From the NCBI RefSeq assembly GCF_022701195.1, contig NZ_CP078089.1, positions 2,108,001-2,172,000 of the forward strand: DNA of 64,000 nucleotides, in the 5' to 3' direction. The DNA comes from Allobaculum mucilyticum. Its GTDB lineage: Bacteria > Bacillota_I > Bacilli_A > Erysipelotrichales > Erysipelotrichaceae. Below the pieces are notes generated by a model that was not told where the DNA came from, made no database searches, and was given only the letters and a program-made list of their open reading frames with translations. Position 1 is the first letter of the stretch; each line of letters opens with the position of its first letter. The position numbers and the translations under genes are program-made. Below, piece after piece: positions 36,813-46,020 of this stretch.

Positions 36813-37775
36813 ATGGAACTCGTATCGAAACTCACTTCGAAAGAAGCGGAAGAATACCAGAAGAACGGCTGCTTATGCCAGGAAGCTTTAAAGAACCGGA
36901 TCTTCTGTTCGAGAAATGCGGTATGGAAAGTATTTGGCAGACTTGATGCCTCAGATCTTCTGGTTGTCGCAAACAGAAGAAGTCTTAAAGATCTGAAGAA
37001 AACAATGGATACTGCTGGGATTGAATCCTTCTGCTGCAGACAGCTCTCAGAGAAACAGATTGTCCGTATTGAATCAGCGGATTCTGTAAACCGGACATGC
37101 GTACTGATGAATACATCCATGATCTCGGAAAGCTGGTGCCGTCCGGCGCTTGCTCCGCTGATTCATGCGGATGATGAAGTTTGCGTGCTGGCTTTCAGTT
37201 TCTTTGACGATACGAAAAACCTCGACGACTGGAACCGGCAGTACGCCAGAGGACAGGGAATCTGGTACCGGGCAAATACGGATGTCTTCTTTCCGTATGG
37301 CCTGAAAGAGAATCAGATTCACTGGGTGAACTATTTCACGGATACAAAAGAGCAGATGGAAGCCGCAATTTCCAATTCATCGATCCTGCTGCTGACCGGA
37401 GGTGCTCCGGATCTGATGATGAAGCGCATTAAGGAAAAGAAACTGACCAGACTTCTGAAAAACTGGCAGGGCCTTGTGATCGGCTATTCTGCCGGTGCAA
37501 TGATCCAGCTTGGCGATTATCACATTACGCCGGATGAAGACTATCCTGAATTCAAGTGGTGCAGAGGTCTTTGCTTCCAGCAGGATTTTGATATTGAGGC
37601 GCACTATCATGGAACACGCCATCAGAACCGGCATATTGAACGGGCGATCAGCGAGAAACATCTCGATACCTGGGCTATTGAAGAAAAGGGCGGCATGATC
37701 GTTGGTCCCAAAGGAAAGAAGTCTTTCTTTGGCGCTGTTCACTTCTTTGACGGTACGGCAGGTACAAAGCAGTAG
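36813..37775 (+). CDS. Peptidase S51 / class-I amidotransferase-like protein
   Basis: About 320 residues. The C-terminal ~220 residues match the dipeptidase E (S51) fold: LLLTGGAPDLMMKRIKE, the nucleophile elbow VIGYSAGAMIQ (Ser), and a His-rich DIEAHYHGTRHQNRHIERAI segment. An N-terminal stretch of about 85 residues (MELVSKLTSKEAEEYQKNGCLCQEAL...) is extra relative to E. coli dipeptidase E and carries several Cys. Start is uncertain: ATG 36813 has GGGGG at a usable distance; ATG 36801 and 36810 are alternatives. Monocistronic. Substrate unknown; cyanophycinase-like relatives exist. Confidence 0.82.
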   Translation: MELVSKLTSKEAEEYQKNGCLCQEALKNRIFCSRNAVWKVFGRLDASDLLVVANRRSLKDLKKTMDTAGIESFCCRQLSEKQIVRIESADSVNRTCVLMNTSMISESWCRPALAPLIHADDEVCVLAFSFFDDTKNLDDWNRQYARGQGIWYRANTDVFFPYGLKENQIHWVNYFTDTKEQMEAAISNSSILLLTGGAPDLMMKRIKEKKLTRLLKNWQGLVIGYSAGAMIQLGDYHITPDEDYPEFKWCRGLCFQQDFDIEAHYHGTRHQNRHIERAISEKHLDTWAIEEKGGMIVGPKGKKSFFGAVHFFDGTAGTKQ

Positions 37776-37854
37776 CCAGGCAGAAATCCGAAGATATAAG
37801 CGGAGATAAAAGCGGAGGCAAAAGTGAAGCCAGAAGCAAAGCTGAAAGTGAAGA

Positions 37855-37912
37855 AAAAAGAGCAGCTCTCAACAAGAGGATTCCTTATGGATTCCTGAGA
37901 ACTGCTCTTTTT
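37855..37912. terminator. Bidirectional terminator between S51 gene and spx
   Basis: AAAAAGAGCAGCTCTCA pairs with TGAGAACTGCTCTTTTT with one mismatch, around a loop of about 25 bases. Confidence 0.8.
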
Positions 37913-37964
37913 AATGGTTCGATAAAGTATCTTATTTGTTAAAAAGATCACTTACTGCGTATGA

Positions 37965-38396
37965 TTAGAACGTCCGAAGTTCAATGTCAGTATCGACGAT
38001 GGAACGCTCGATGCGGGAGATCTCATCGCGTCTGCGGGTAACAGGTACCATGGCGGTGATTTCATCGTCATCGTAGCCGACAACCATGTTACGTTCTGAT
38101 AACATGATAGGGCGTTTCAGAACAGACGGATTTCTCTGGATAAAGCGGGTCAGCTGGGTCAGAGACATGTCATCGATGTCTGCCTTCAGCGAAACGTATG
38201 CTTTGGAACGAGTGGAAATAATATCGTCGGTTCCGTTTTCGCAGCGGGAAAGAAGATATTTAATTTCAGCTTCAGAAAGCAGGTTGGAGAAAATGTTCTT
38301 CTCTACAAAATTAATGTGATTATCTTCCAGCCATCTTTTCGCTTTTCTGCAGCTTGCGCATCCTGGCGAAGTATAAAACAGTACAGCGTTAGTCAT
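37965..38396 (-). CDS. spx: Spx-family transcriptional regulator
   Basis: 143 residues from ATG 38396 behind GGAGG (an in-frame ATG at 38411 lacks one). ArsC/Spx fold with the redox switch CASC in YTSPGCASCRKAKRWLEDN and the Spx signature LKRPIMLSERNMVVGYDDDEI. Spx binds the RNA polymerase alpha C-terminal domain and reprogrammes transcription during thiol stress. A minus-strand promoter-like TTGCAT-N18-TAGAAT lies at 38505-38534. The rest of the 340 bp up to IS copy D is AT-rich and has only a short AACTC/GAGTT hairpin with seven T's at 38704-38727. Confidence 0.93.
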   Translation of the reverse strand: MTNAVLFYTSPGCASCRKAKRWLEDNHINFVEKNIFSNLLSEAEIKYLLSRCENGTDDIISTRSKAYVSLKADIDDMSLTQLTRFIQRNPSVLKRPIMLSERNMVVGYDDDEITAMVPVTRRRDEISRIERSIVDTDIELRTF

Positions 38397-38739
38397 ATTC
38401 CTATCCTCCAAAGCCTTCCGGCTTTTATTGAATCTAAACTTTTTTATGGCCTTGAGAGCGAGTTATTTGCTTATTTCTCGTTCCCGTTTCTTAATTACAT
38501 CTTTATTCTAGTGCTTACTCGGGTAAAGATGCAATAGCTTTTTGCAGAAAAAATCGAAAATTAATATATCTAATTTAGATTATAAATAGTCTAGCGGTTA
38601 CTAATAACGCGTATAACCCATATTTATGTCCTGTTTTTCGGTTTTAAGATCATATTAAGGGTGCTTTAATTCGGACAAAAAACAGTCACAGAAGACACCG
38701 AACAACTCTAAACGAGTTCGTTTTTTTGGGTGATTTACT

Positions 38740-40389
38740 CAATGTCATTAAGTTAAGATTTCTCAGACCACATCAGCGTTAAGCAGTGATGTGGTCTTTT
38801 TTCTACTCTTCAAGTCAAATCTCGAATGATTCGAGTTTTTTCACTTTTTTCTAAAAATCTATTGACAAATTTCTGCCGCCGCGCGGCTGCTTCGCAGCCG
38901 ATGGGGAGAACTTAAAGGAGTTTTCCCTATGACTGCTATCGCCAAAGAATGTTCTTTCTTCAGAAACACCTTCCTCAATATCATCAGCTCAGAAACGGCG
39001 AACCCTGCCAATTTTACTTCTCAGTCCGCCTTCACCCGTAAGCGGCAGATTGACCTGCATGAGCTTGTCCTTCTTCCGTTTCAGCTGACAGAGGAATCCC
39101 TCGCTGCTTCCTTTCCCTGGATCCTGTTTAAGGGCGGATCATCTGTTTCAGCCTCTGCTGTGTCTCAGGCCCGTTCCAAAATCAACTCTTCACTTTATAA
39201 AAACGTCTTCAATCGGTTTAACAAGGCAACTTCCAGCTCTGATGTTAAAACCTTCAAGGGTTATCGCCTCCTCGCTGTAGATGGAAGCGAGATTCAAGTT
39301 CTTCCTGAACAGGACAATGACATCACCTATGGCGCTTCTAAAAAAGGCAAGAAGAGGCACTTTGTTCATTTGAATGCCGAATTCGACGCCCTCAACTCCG
39401 TCTTTACTGACGCGCTGCTTCAACCCGGCTCTGAGAAGAATGAAGATTCAGCTCTTCTTGAACTCGCTCAGCGTTCTTCATTTCAGAAAGCCATCTTCAT
39501 CGCTGATCGGGGATACGAAGCTCTTATGTCTTTCTATCGCCTGCAGAAGGAACATGTCCCTTTTGTCATACGTATCAAAGACGAGACATCATCTACAAGC
39601 ATTCTCAAGTACTATAAGACTCCCGAGTCAGAAGAGTATGACATTCCTTTCAATGTGATTCTGACCAGTAAAAACAACAGGCATGTCAAAGACCATTGGG
39701 ATGTCTATAAGTACATCTCTTCGTACAGGAAGCAGCCTGAATTTGACGGTCAAACGACTGAACTCCCTTTAAATATCAGGGTTGTGAGGTTCAAAGCTGC
39801 CTGCGAAGGGAATGAATCATTCATTACCGTCTGCACCAATCTGTCGGAAGCTGAGTTTGGGACCGAGGACATCAAGCAGATCTACCGTCTGCGCTGGCAG
39901 GTTGAAGTCGGCTTCAGGGGACTGAAACGAAACACCGATCTTGAATGGACTCATTCAAGGAAGCTTGATCTGGTCCAGGCAGAGATCTATGCCAAAATGA
40001 CTCTCTACAATCTTTGTTCCCGTTTGCGCAACAAGGTAGAAAGATCTCGTCAGCACCAGAAGCGCATCGCTCAGGCCAAAAAGCACAAGCAGAAGGCAGA
40101 TTTCGGATTCATCATCAAAACGATTCAACAGTGGCTGTTCAAAAAAGCCAGAATCAGCTTGAGTACACTGGAAGATCTTCTTCTGGCCAGGATATCTCCG
40201 ATCAGAGAAGGAAGAGCTGATACCAGAAAGAAGAAGTGACAGATTTGAAAACCGAAAAGTCATCAGGATGATTTTTTCAACAGGTAGAAAATCATCCTTT
40301 TCGTCATGCCTGAGACGCAAAATATAAGAAATGACAACGCTCATGAACAGGGTATACGATTTTTATCCCTCCTTAACTTAATGACATTG
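38740..40389. mobile_element. IS4-family insertion sequence, copy D
   Basis: 1,650 bp, same ends as copy A in the opposite orientation; 9-bp target duplication TGATTTACT (38731-38739 and 40390-40398). Inserted 4 bp past a T7 tract that follows a short hairpin. Confidence 0.98.
38929..40239 (+). CDS. IS4-family transposase (copy D)
   Basis: 436 residues, identical to the products of copies A and C. In this orientation the insulating hairpins upstream of the gene read directly: GACCACATCA/TGATGTGGTC plus TTTTTT near 38767-38803, then CTCGAATGATTCGAGTTTTTT. The start follows AAAGGAG. Confidence 0.96.
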   Translation: MTAIAKECSFFRNTFLNIISSETANPANFTSQSAFTRKRQIDLHELVLLPFQLTEESLAASFPWILFKGGSSVSASAVSQARSKINSSLYKNVFNRFNKATSSSDVKTFKGYRLLAVDGSEIQVLPEQDNDITYGASKKGKKRHFVHLNAEFDALNSVFTDALLQPGSEKNEDSALLELAQRSSFQKAIFIADRGYEALMSFYRLQKEHVPFVIRIKDETSSTSILKYYKTPESEEYDIPFNVILTSKNNRHVKDHWDVYKYISSYRKQPEFDGQTTELPLNIRVVRFKAACEGNESFITVCTNLSEAEFGTEDIKQIYRLRWQVEVGFRGLKRNTDLEWTHSRKLDLVQAEIYAKMTLYNLCSRLRNKVERSRQHQKRIAQAKKHKQKADFGFIIKTIQQWLFKKARISLSTLEDLLLARISPIREGRADTRKKK

Positions 40390-40398
40390 TGATTTACT

Positions 40399-41233
40399 TT
40401 TTGAAAAGTTGTCTTATACGGCGAAAAATAACCCGGATCTGCAAAATTGCTCTGACCAATTCGAATTCGGCTCTTTATCTTAATTGAATCTTTATGCCTG
40501 TATTTATGTTGAAACCCCATAACCTGGATTGAAACGTTCACACCAGGCGCTTTTTTTTATGTCCGGACCTCTTTTGTTTCTGGCCTTAGAGGCCGAAAAG
40601 GGCGGCGGTGGCTCTTTATCCACTCCGATCCGGATGAAAGGCCAATCTGCACAGGATAAGAATTTGCAGAGAAGGCTAAACAGGGTGAACCGGCGATAAA
40701 AAGAAAATCGCTGCACAGAAAAAGGCTTCCTGAAAAGACGGGAAGTCTGGATGGTATGAAGATTTCCTTTTGGCACTGCTTTTTACGGCTGTATTAATGT
40801 GAATGCGCTTTCAGATTGGAACGGATTTTTCGCCTTCAGCAGCCTTTCTTTCTGTTTTGCGGACCAGCTGGCGAACCAGATTGCACAAAAATGAAAACAG
40901 GGGAGAACTAATTCAGAACGCAAAAAGTACAAATAACTGTACAAAACGACAGCGACTTTCGGGGCAAAAAAGGAATCATTGTTCCCCGCATTTTCTTAGG
41001 AATGTTCTATGGTATAAAAGAATCCCCGGAAGTCAGAAGAAACCGTTTTCCTGGCGACCCCGAAAAAGGATTCATGCGTCTGCTTATGGCGCTGCCATCT
41101 GCTCAAGAGAGCTGCATCAGAGTCAGATCGAGCGAATGACTCTGTTTCGCAAACAGACGGACTGAGATTTATGAACAGAAATGCCAAAGACTGACGTTTT
41201 AGGGTAAGATGAATTCATTAAGGAGAAGACCCA
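40399..41233. other. 835-bp intergenic region without a supported gene
   Basis: Open frames here have no ribosome site and unlikely composition. A terminator-like CCTGG/CCAGG hairpin followed by eight T's lies at about 40518-40559; no gene precedes it on that strand, so it may end a small RNA or be a relic. GGAG before the fic ATG lies at the right edge. Confidence 0.5.
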
Positions 41234-41917
41234 ATGAAAATTCTTGATATTTTACAAAATAATCAGAGCTATTTCGAGGATTTTATGACTCGAGCTGTCT
41301 ATAACTCCAATGCACTCGAAGGCAGCACGCTGACACGCAATGAAACGTATGCGCTGACTTTCGACTCCAACCACTGCGCAATTAACGCAAACGCAAAAGA
41401 AATTCATCAGGCTATCAACCACAAGCGCGCGATGGGAAAGATGCTTCACCGTCTGAACAGAAACGAACCGCTCACAGAAGAACATCTGATCGACGTTAAC
41501 GACACCGTTAACGAAAACATTCTGTTTGGCGGAGCTTACCGTGAAGATCCGGCTGTTGTATCCGGTTCTACGAAAGTCTTCCCAGGACCAGAAGAAATCG
41601 AAACATTCCTGCAGCGCTTTATCGACAAATACAATTCTCTCGTCGAAAAAGGATTCACCATGGAAGATGTTGCCGATATGCATATCGCATTTGAAAACAT
41701 CCATCCGTTCTCTGATGGAAACGGAAGAACAGGACGTATCCTGATCAACTCGATGCTTCTGTCCAACAACCAGGTTCCAATCGTCATCACGCTCGACATG
41801 CGCAATGACTACATCAAGCTCCTTGAAACCAACAACGTTAAAGGAATGGCTGACATGTTCCGCGAACTCCAGGAAAAAGAGACAGAGCGTCTCGAAAACT
41901 TCGCAGAACTCGAGTAG
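41234..41917 (+). CDS. Fic-domain protein (class II, N-terminal inhibitory helix)
   Basis: 227 residues. The catalytic Fic motif IHPFSDGNGRTGR is complete (HPFx[D/E]GNGR), so AMP or another nucleotide moiety can be transferred to a hydroxyl side chain. The inhibitory motif [S/T]xxxE[G/N] occurs near the N terminus in YNSNALEGSTLTRNET (SNALEG), which classes it as self-inhibited by an N-terminal helix. AAGGAGAAG lies before the ATG. No antitoxin gene is adjacent. Target protein unknown. Confidence 0.93.
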   Translation: MKILDILQNNQSYFEDFMTRAVYNSNALEGSTLTRNETYALTFDSNHCAINANAKEIHQAINHKRAMGKMLHRLNRNEPLTEEHLIDVNDTVNENILFGGAYREDPAVVSGSTKVFPGPEEIETFLQRFIDKYNSLVEKGFTMEDVADMHIAFENIHPFSDGNGRTGRILINSMLLSNNQVPIVITLDMRNDYIKLLETNNVKGMADMFRELQEKETERLENFAELE

Positions 41918-41954
41918 TCATCTGTTCGTTCATTCAGATTTTCCTGCCTGATCC

Positions 41955-41977
41955 AGCCGGCGAAAGCCGGCTTTTTT
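41955..41977 (+). terminator. Terminator of the fic gene
   Basis: AGCCGGC-GAAA-GCCGGCT then six T's. Confidence 0.92.
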
Positions 41978-42273
41978 ACTGGCTGTTCTTTCTTTACTGA
42001 TTTGCGTTTTGCCTCAAGATTCAGACAAATGGAAGACAAAACGACTCAAGAATGCAAAAGCACCATCAAACGTCCCATCGGGTGCGGACAAAAAATTTTT
42101 ACTGACTAAAATGACAGGTGCAAAGAGTACCGCAAGAGTAACCGATTTCATGGAAGGCTTTACACTCCGGTACAAAGAGAAAGGACAAAGCAGAAGATAG
42201 AAAAACAGAAGGAAATCAGAACACACCGAACAGAAAAGAGAAACAGAAAGTAAAGCGTTAAAACATTGGCACA

Positions 42274-42315
42274 GTGCTGAAAGCATTAATCAGCATTGTG
42301 CAGGCATTTCAGCAC
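42274..42315. repeat. Dyad upstream of the peroxiredoxin gene
   Basis: GTGCTGAAAGC (42274-42284) faces GCATTTCAGCAC (42304-42315), 9 bp continuous plus a bulged pair, about 65 bp before the bcp start. It may be an operator or leader hairpin. The rest of the 400-bp fic-bcp gap shows no gene. Confidence 0.45.
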
Positions 42316-42379
42316 CAGCTGTTCTGTTGCAGGGGCGTTCCCTGCAGGCAGGATAGAAAACGAAGAAAGGAAATCCAGC

Positions 42380-42847
42380 ATGCTCCCCCTCCAGACAAAA
42401 GCACCCGATTTTACTCTTCAGGACAAAGACGGAAAGGAAGTCTCTCTTTCCGATTTTCGCGGCCGACGCGTCGTTCTTTATTTTTATTCCAAAGACGGTA
42501 CATCCGGCTGCACAACCCAGGCTCAGACTTACCGGGATCTGTATCCCCAGATTGAACAGGAAAACGCAGTTGTAATCGGCATCTCGAAAAATACCCCCAA
42601 GCAGCATGCCAACTTTGCACAGAAGCATGAGCTGCCTTTTATCCTGCTCGCCGATCCGGATCTTGCTGTCGAGAATCTGTATGACGTCATTAAAGAAAAG
42701 AATATGTATGGCAAAAAAGTGATGGGTACAGTCCGGACAACGTTTCTGATCGATGAAGAAGGAATCATCGTCAGAGCGTATGAAAAGGTTAAGCCGGCCG
42801 TGGATGCCTCAATCCTGCTTGACGATCTCAAAGCCATGGATGAGTGA
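42380..42847 (+). CDS. bcp: Thiol peroxidase of the BCP/PrxQ family
   Basis: 155 residues from ATG 42380 (AAGGAAA upstream). Reduces hydroperoxides in the cytoplasm. The peroxidatic Cys lies in SKDGTSGCTTQAQTY; the second Cys found four residues later in many BCPs is Gln here, so it works either as a 1-Cys enzyme or with a resolving thiol from a partner. Further family features: LLADPDLAVENLYDVI and GTVRTTFLIDEEG. Confidence 0.93.
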   Translation: MLPLQTKAPDFTLQDKDGKEVSLSDFRGRRVVLYFYSKDGTSGCTTQAQTYRDLYPQIEQENAVVIGISKNTPKQHANFAQKHELPFILLADPDLAVENLYDVIKEKNMYGKKVMGTVRTTFLIDEEGIIVRAYEKVKPAVDASILLDDLKAMDE

Positions 42848-43314
42848 GAACCGCCTGAAAGCCCTCAACGGCATCTGTCCGACAGGGCTTACTATGGTAA
42901 AATTTAGATGGATTATCTGCTGATTCTGCACGTTTCATCACTCGAAAACACACCTTGCAGAAAAAGACAAACACAGTCCGTCCTGACATGAAAACAGCAG
43001 CACAGAAGCCGCAGCCCAATCATAATGGCTTCTGCCTGCCGACTGACAGAGGAAAGGTTCCCGATTGCCGGCCGTATGACTGGCATGAAAGCGTTCTGAA
43101 CGGTACACTTCCTGAAGTGTCCACGGACGCTGCCCCTTTTTATGGGATCTGTCCCGATCTGTTCATGAAGAATGGATCTGCGCAGCTGCATTGCGGCTGT
43201 CAAAAATTGCCGATACACACTGTCCAGGCAGGTTCAGCGGATCAGACTGGCCGATCAGCGTCGTCTGCATCAGCGCCATCGAAAATAAAATTCAGGCGCG
43301 AAGGAGGCTTTAAA
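42848..43314 (+). other. Long leader/intergenic region before pfkA
   Basis: 467 bp between bcp and pfkA. A frame in phase with pfkA is open from 42955 (about 120 codons), but it has no ribosome site and an unlikely composition, and pfkA has a strong AAGGAGG at 43301-43307. I see no promoter I trust and no riboswitch motif I recognise. Confidence 0.5.
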
Positions 43315-44277
43315 ATGATCAAACGAATCGGTATCCTTACATCCGGAGGCGATTCACCCGGAATGAACGCGGCTGTTCGCGCAATTACCCGGGTCGGCAT
43401 CAATGCCGGACTTGAAGTTTACGGAATTTACAATGGCTACAAAGGCATGGTCGAAGGCTACATTGAGCCGCTCACATCCGAATCCGTCAGTGAAATTCTG
43501 ACTCGCGGCGGAACGGTACTTGGCTCAGCCCGTCTGCCGGAATTTAAAGATGTCGAGGTCCGCAAAAAAGCGATCCGGCAGCTTGAAAAACGCGGAATCA
43601 ATGCGGTTGTCGTAATTGGCGGCGACGGCAGCTACCGCGGTGCCCTTGAACTGACTCATATGGGCATCAACTGCATCGGTCTTCCCGGAACGATTGATAA
43701 TGATATTACATGCACCGACTTTACAATCGGATTCATGACAGCGCTTGAGACGATTGTTGACGCGGTCGATAAACTGCGTGACACATCCAACTCCCATCAT
43801 CGATGCTCCATCGTCGAAGTAATGGGCAACCGCTGCGGCGACCTGGCTCTGTGGGCCGGCATTGCCTGCGGCGCAGAGATTGTTGTCACCAGCGAAAGCG
43901 GTTTTGATGAACAGGATATTCTCGACCGCCTGCGCGACCTTGATCAGATCAAGAAGAAAAAACACGCGATCATCATCATCTCTGAGAAGATTACCGACGT
44001 GCATCAGTTCGCCAAGAAAGTTACCCTCAACACTGGCTTCTCGGGACGTGCTACCGTCCTTGGTCATATTCAGCGAGGCGGCTCGCCTTGCCCGTTTGAC
44101 CGTATGCTTGCCAGCCAGATGGGTGAAAAAGCAGTCGACCTGCTCATGCAGGGCATCGGCGGACAGTGCGTGGCCATCCGCGACAATAAAATTGTTTCCT
44201 ATCCGATTGAAAAAGCCCTTGTCATGCCGTCGTCTTCCAAAAAGCCTATTACGAATCTTTTTGAACGTCTTGGCTAA
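43315..44277 (+). CDS. pfkA: 6-phosphofructokinase
   Basis: 320 residues, the usual bacterial ATP-PFK length. Phosphorylates fructose 6-phosphate in glycolysis. ATP/PPi-site GGDSPGMNAAVRA has the Gly pattern of ATP-dependent enzymes, then IGGDGSYRGA, the catalytic GTIDNDITCTDFTIGF (IDND), and VEVMGNRCGDLAL. Start set by AAGGAGG eight bases before ATG 43315. Precedes pyk by 71 bp, the common Firmicute pfkA-pyk pair. Confidence 0.97.
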   Translation: MIKRIGILTSGGDSPGMNAAVRAITRVGINAGLEVYGIYNGYKGMVEGYIEPLTSESVSEILTRGGTVLGSARLPEFKDVEVRKKAIRQLEKRGINAVVVIGGDGSYRGALELTHMGINCIGLPGTIDNDITCTDFTIGFMTALETIVDAVDKLRDTSNSHHRCSIVEVMGNRCGDLALWAGIACGAEIVVTSESGFDEQDILDRLRDLDQIKKKKHAIIIISEKITDVHQFAKKVTLNTGFSGRATVLGHIQRGGSPCPFDRMLASQMGEKAVDLLMQGIGGQCVAIRDNKIVSYPIEKALVMPSSSKKPITNLFERLG

Positions 44278-44348
44278 GAACCAGCGGCGTGCAATTCGGT
44301 TGCGCATAGGGTAGAATCGTTAAGAATTCACATTAGAGGTATTTTAGT

Positions 44349-45767
44349 ATGGATAAAAAAACCAAAGTTGTATGTACCATCGGTCCAGCCAGCGAAGATA
44401 AAGACATGATCGCTAAGCTGGTAAACGAAGGCATGAACATCTGCCGTCTGAACTTCTCTCACGGCGATTATGCCGAACACGGCGCTCGTATTGAGAAGAT
44501 CCGTAACGTTTCCAAAGATCTGAAGAAACCTATCGGAATCATGCTCGATACCAAAGGTCCGGAAATCCGTCTTGGCGTTTTCGAGAACGGCGGCGTCCAG
44601 TTTGAAAAAGGCGATGTGGTCACCATCGTCAATGATCCTGATCTCGTAGGCACCCGCGAATCTTTCGCAATCAGCGTACCGGAAGTCTTCAATGACGTTA
44701 AACCCGGCGACTTCATCCTGATGGATGACGGCAAAATGCGCGTTGACATCACTGAAGTTGATCATGGCAAATCCTTCAAAGGCGTTGTGGCTAACCCCCA
44801 CTTCCTCAAATCGAAGAAGGGCTGCAACCTCCCAGGCATCATTCTTTCCATGCCTTTCATTTCTAAAAAAGACGAAGCTGACCTTCGTTTCGGCGCACAG
44901 AACGACGTTGACTATATCGCTCTGAGCTTTGTACGCCGTAAAGAAGATGTACTTGGCGTTCGTGACATTCTGATCTCCGAAGGCAAAGACGATATCCAGA
45001 TCATTGCCAAGATCGAAAACCAGGAAGGTTTCGACAACCTGCGCGAGATCCTCGAAGTAGCAGACGGCATCATGGTTGCCCGCGGCGACCTCGGTGTAAA
45101 CGTTTCTCTCGAGTACGTTCCTATCTACCAGAAACAGATGATCAAAATGGCGAACGAAGCCGGCAAACCGGTTATCACCGCTACTCATATGCTCGAGTCC
45201 ATGCAGGGCAACCCGCGTCCGACCCGTGCTGAAGCATCTGACGTTGCTAACGCAATCATGGACGGCACCGATGCAGTCATGACTTCTGCAGAAACTGCAG
45301 CTGGTCTCTATCCTGCAGAAGCTGTTCATACCTTCACCAAGATCGCTGATGCAATCGAACCAATGATCGATTACAAGAAACGTCTTGCAGATGGTATCGC
45401 TTCTTCTAAGCGCAACATGTCCGACTCCATTTCCATTTCCGCAGCAGAAACTGCTCTGGCTATGGATATCAAAGCGATCATCGCCTTCACACAGTCTGGT
45501 CTGACCGCAAAACGTCTGGCTAAATTCCGTCCGGAAGCACCTATCATTGCGGTTACGTTCAACGAAAAAGTACAGCGTTCTCTGCTGCCTGTTTTCGGTG
45601 TTCAGCCTGTTGTTACCGATGTTCAGAACACCCAGCAGAATGATGTTCAGCTGGCCCGAAACATCGCTCTGAAAAACGGACTCCATCATGGAGACAACAT
45701 CATCGTTGTCGCCGGCTATCCAGTAGGAAGCGGATCGACCAACATGATGAAAATCGTTACTGTCTAA
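44349..45767 (+). CDS. pyk: Pyruvate kinase
   Basis: 472 residues; makes ATP and pyruvate from phosphoenolpyruvate. N-terminal TKVVCTIGPASEDKDMI, substrate loop LDTKGPEIRLG, the active-site region IIAKIENQEGFDNL, the signature MVARGDLGV, and the C-terminal allosteric domain ending GSGSTNMMKIVTV. It lacks the extra C-terminal phosphohistidine-like domain seen in Bacillus enzymes. Co-oriented with pfkA, followed by a strong terminator. Confidence 0.97.
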   Translation: MDKKTKVVCTIGPASEDKDMIAKLVNEGMNICRLNFSHGDYAEHGARIEKIRNVSKDLKKPIGIMLDTKGPEIRLGVFENGGVQFEKGDVVTIVNDPDLVGTRESFAISVPEVFNDVKPGDFILMDDGKMRVDITEVDHGKSFKGVVANPHFLKSKKGCNLPGIILSMPFISKKDEADLRFGAQNDVDYIALSFVRRKEDVLGVRDILISEGKDDIQIIAKIENQEGFDNLREILEVADGIMVARGDLGVNVSLEYVPIYQKQMIKMANEAGKPVITATHMLESMQGNPRPTRAEASDVANAIMDGTDAVMTSAETAAGLYPAEAVHTFTKIADAIEPMIDYKKRLADGIASSKRNMSDSISISAAETALAMDIKAIIAFTQSGLTAKRLAKFRPEAPIIAVTFNEKVQRSLLPVFGVQPVVTDVQNTQQNDVQLARNIALKNGLHHGDNIIVVAGYPVGSGSTNMMKIVTV

Positions 45768-45803
45768 GCAGACAGACCATTTTTCAGCTTATATAAACAA
45801 TGT

Positions 45804-45842
45804 CAGGAGCTGCATTCTCATGAATGCGGCTCCTGTTTTTTA
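45804..45842 (+). terminator. Terminator of pfkA-pyk
   Basis: CAGGAGCTGCATTC pairs with GAATGCGGCTCCTG (one mismatch) around TCAT, then six T's. Confidence 0.92.
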
Positions 45843-45939
45843 TACTGTTAAATTCATTTTCGACACAGTTATTTTCTGCGGTCTGCGATTTAGATTGTTC
45901 TGTTCAATGGTCCGGTTGAAAACTGTAAACGGATGACTG

Positions 45940-46004
45940 AGTAAGCGCTCGCACCCTGCTTTACAGCGGGATTGCCTGAATATACTGCCGTCCCTGCGGG
46001 ACGG
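45940..46004 (+). promoter_or_regulatory. cre-like box and leader hairpin of GH84 copy 1
   Basis: AGTAAGCGCTCGCA (45940-45953) matches 13 of 14 positions of the CcpA box TGNAANCGNWNNCA. A 7-bp stem CCGTCCC-TGC-GGGACGG (45988-46004) stands just before the GGGGAGG ribosome site. Similar elements precede the other two GH84 genes. Confidence 0.6.
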
Positions 46005-46020
46005 GAGAAGGGGAGGAAAT

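Noticed and set aside
38731-40398. Composite transposon bounded by IS copies C and D
   Set aside because: Each IS has its own matched 9-bp duplication, so all four are independent insertions, and the DNA between them is ordinary chromosomal content.
40803-41165. 120-residue open frame between IS copy D and fic
   Set aside because: No ribosome site, composition unlike neighbours, overlaps equally poor frames on the other strand.
42955-43314. 120-residue N-terminal extension of phosphofructokinase
   Set aside because: No ribosome site at the upstream start, no similarity to PFK, and a strong ribosome site directly before the canonical start at 43315.
42848-43314. Riboswitch or T-box in the pfkA leader
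   Set aside because: No conserved motif of a known class (such as the T-box AGGGTGGNACCGCG) is visible.
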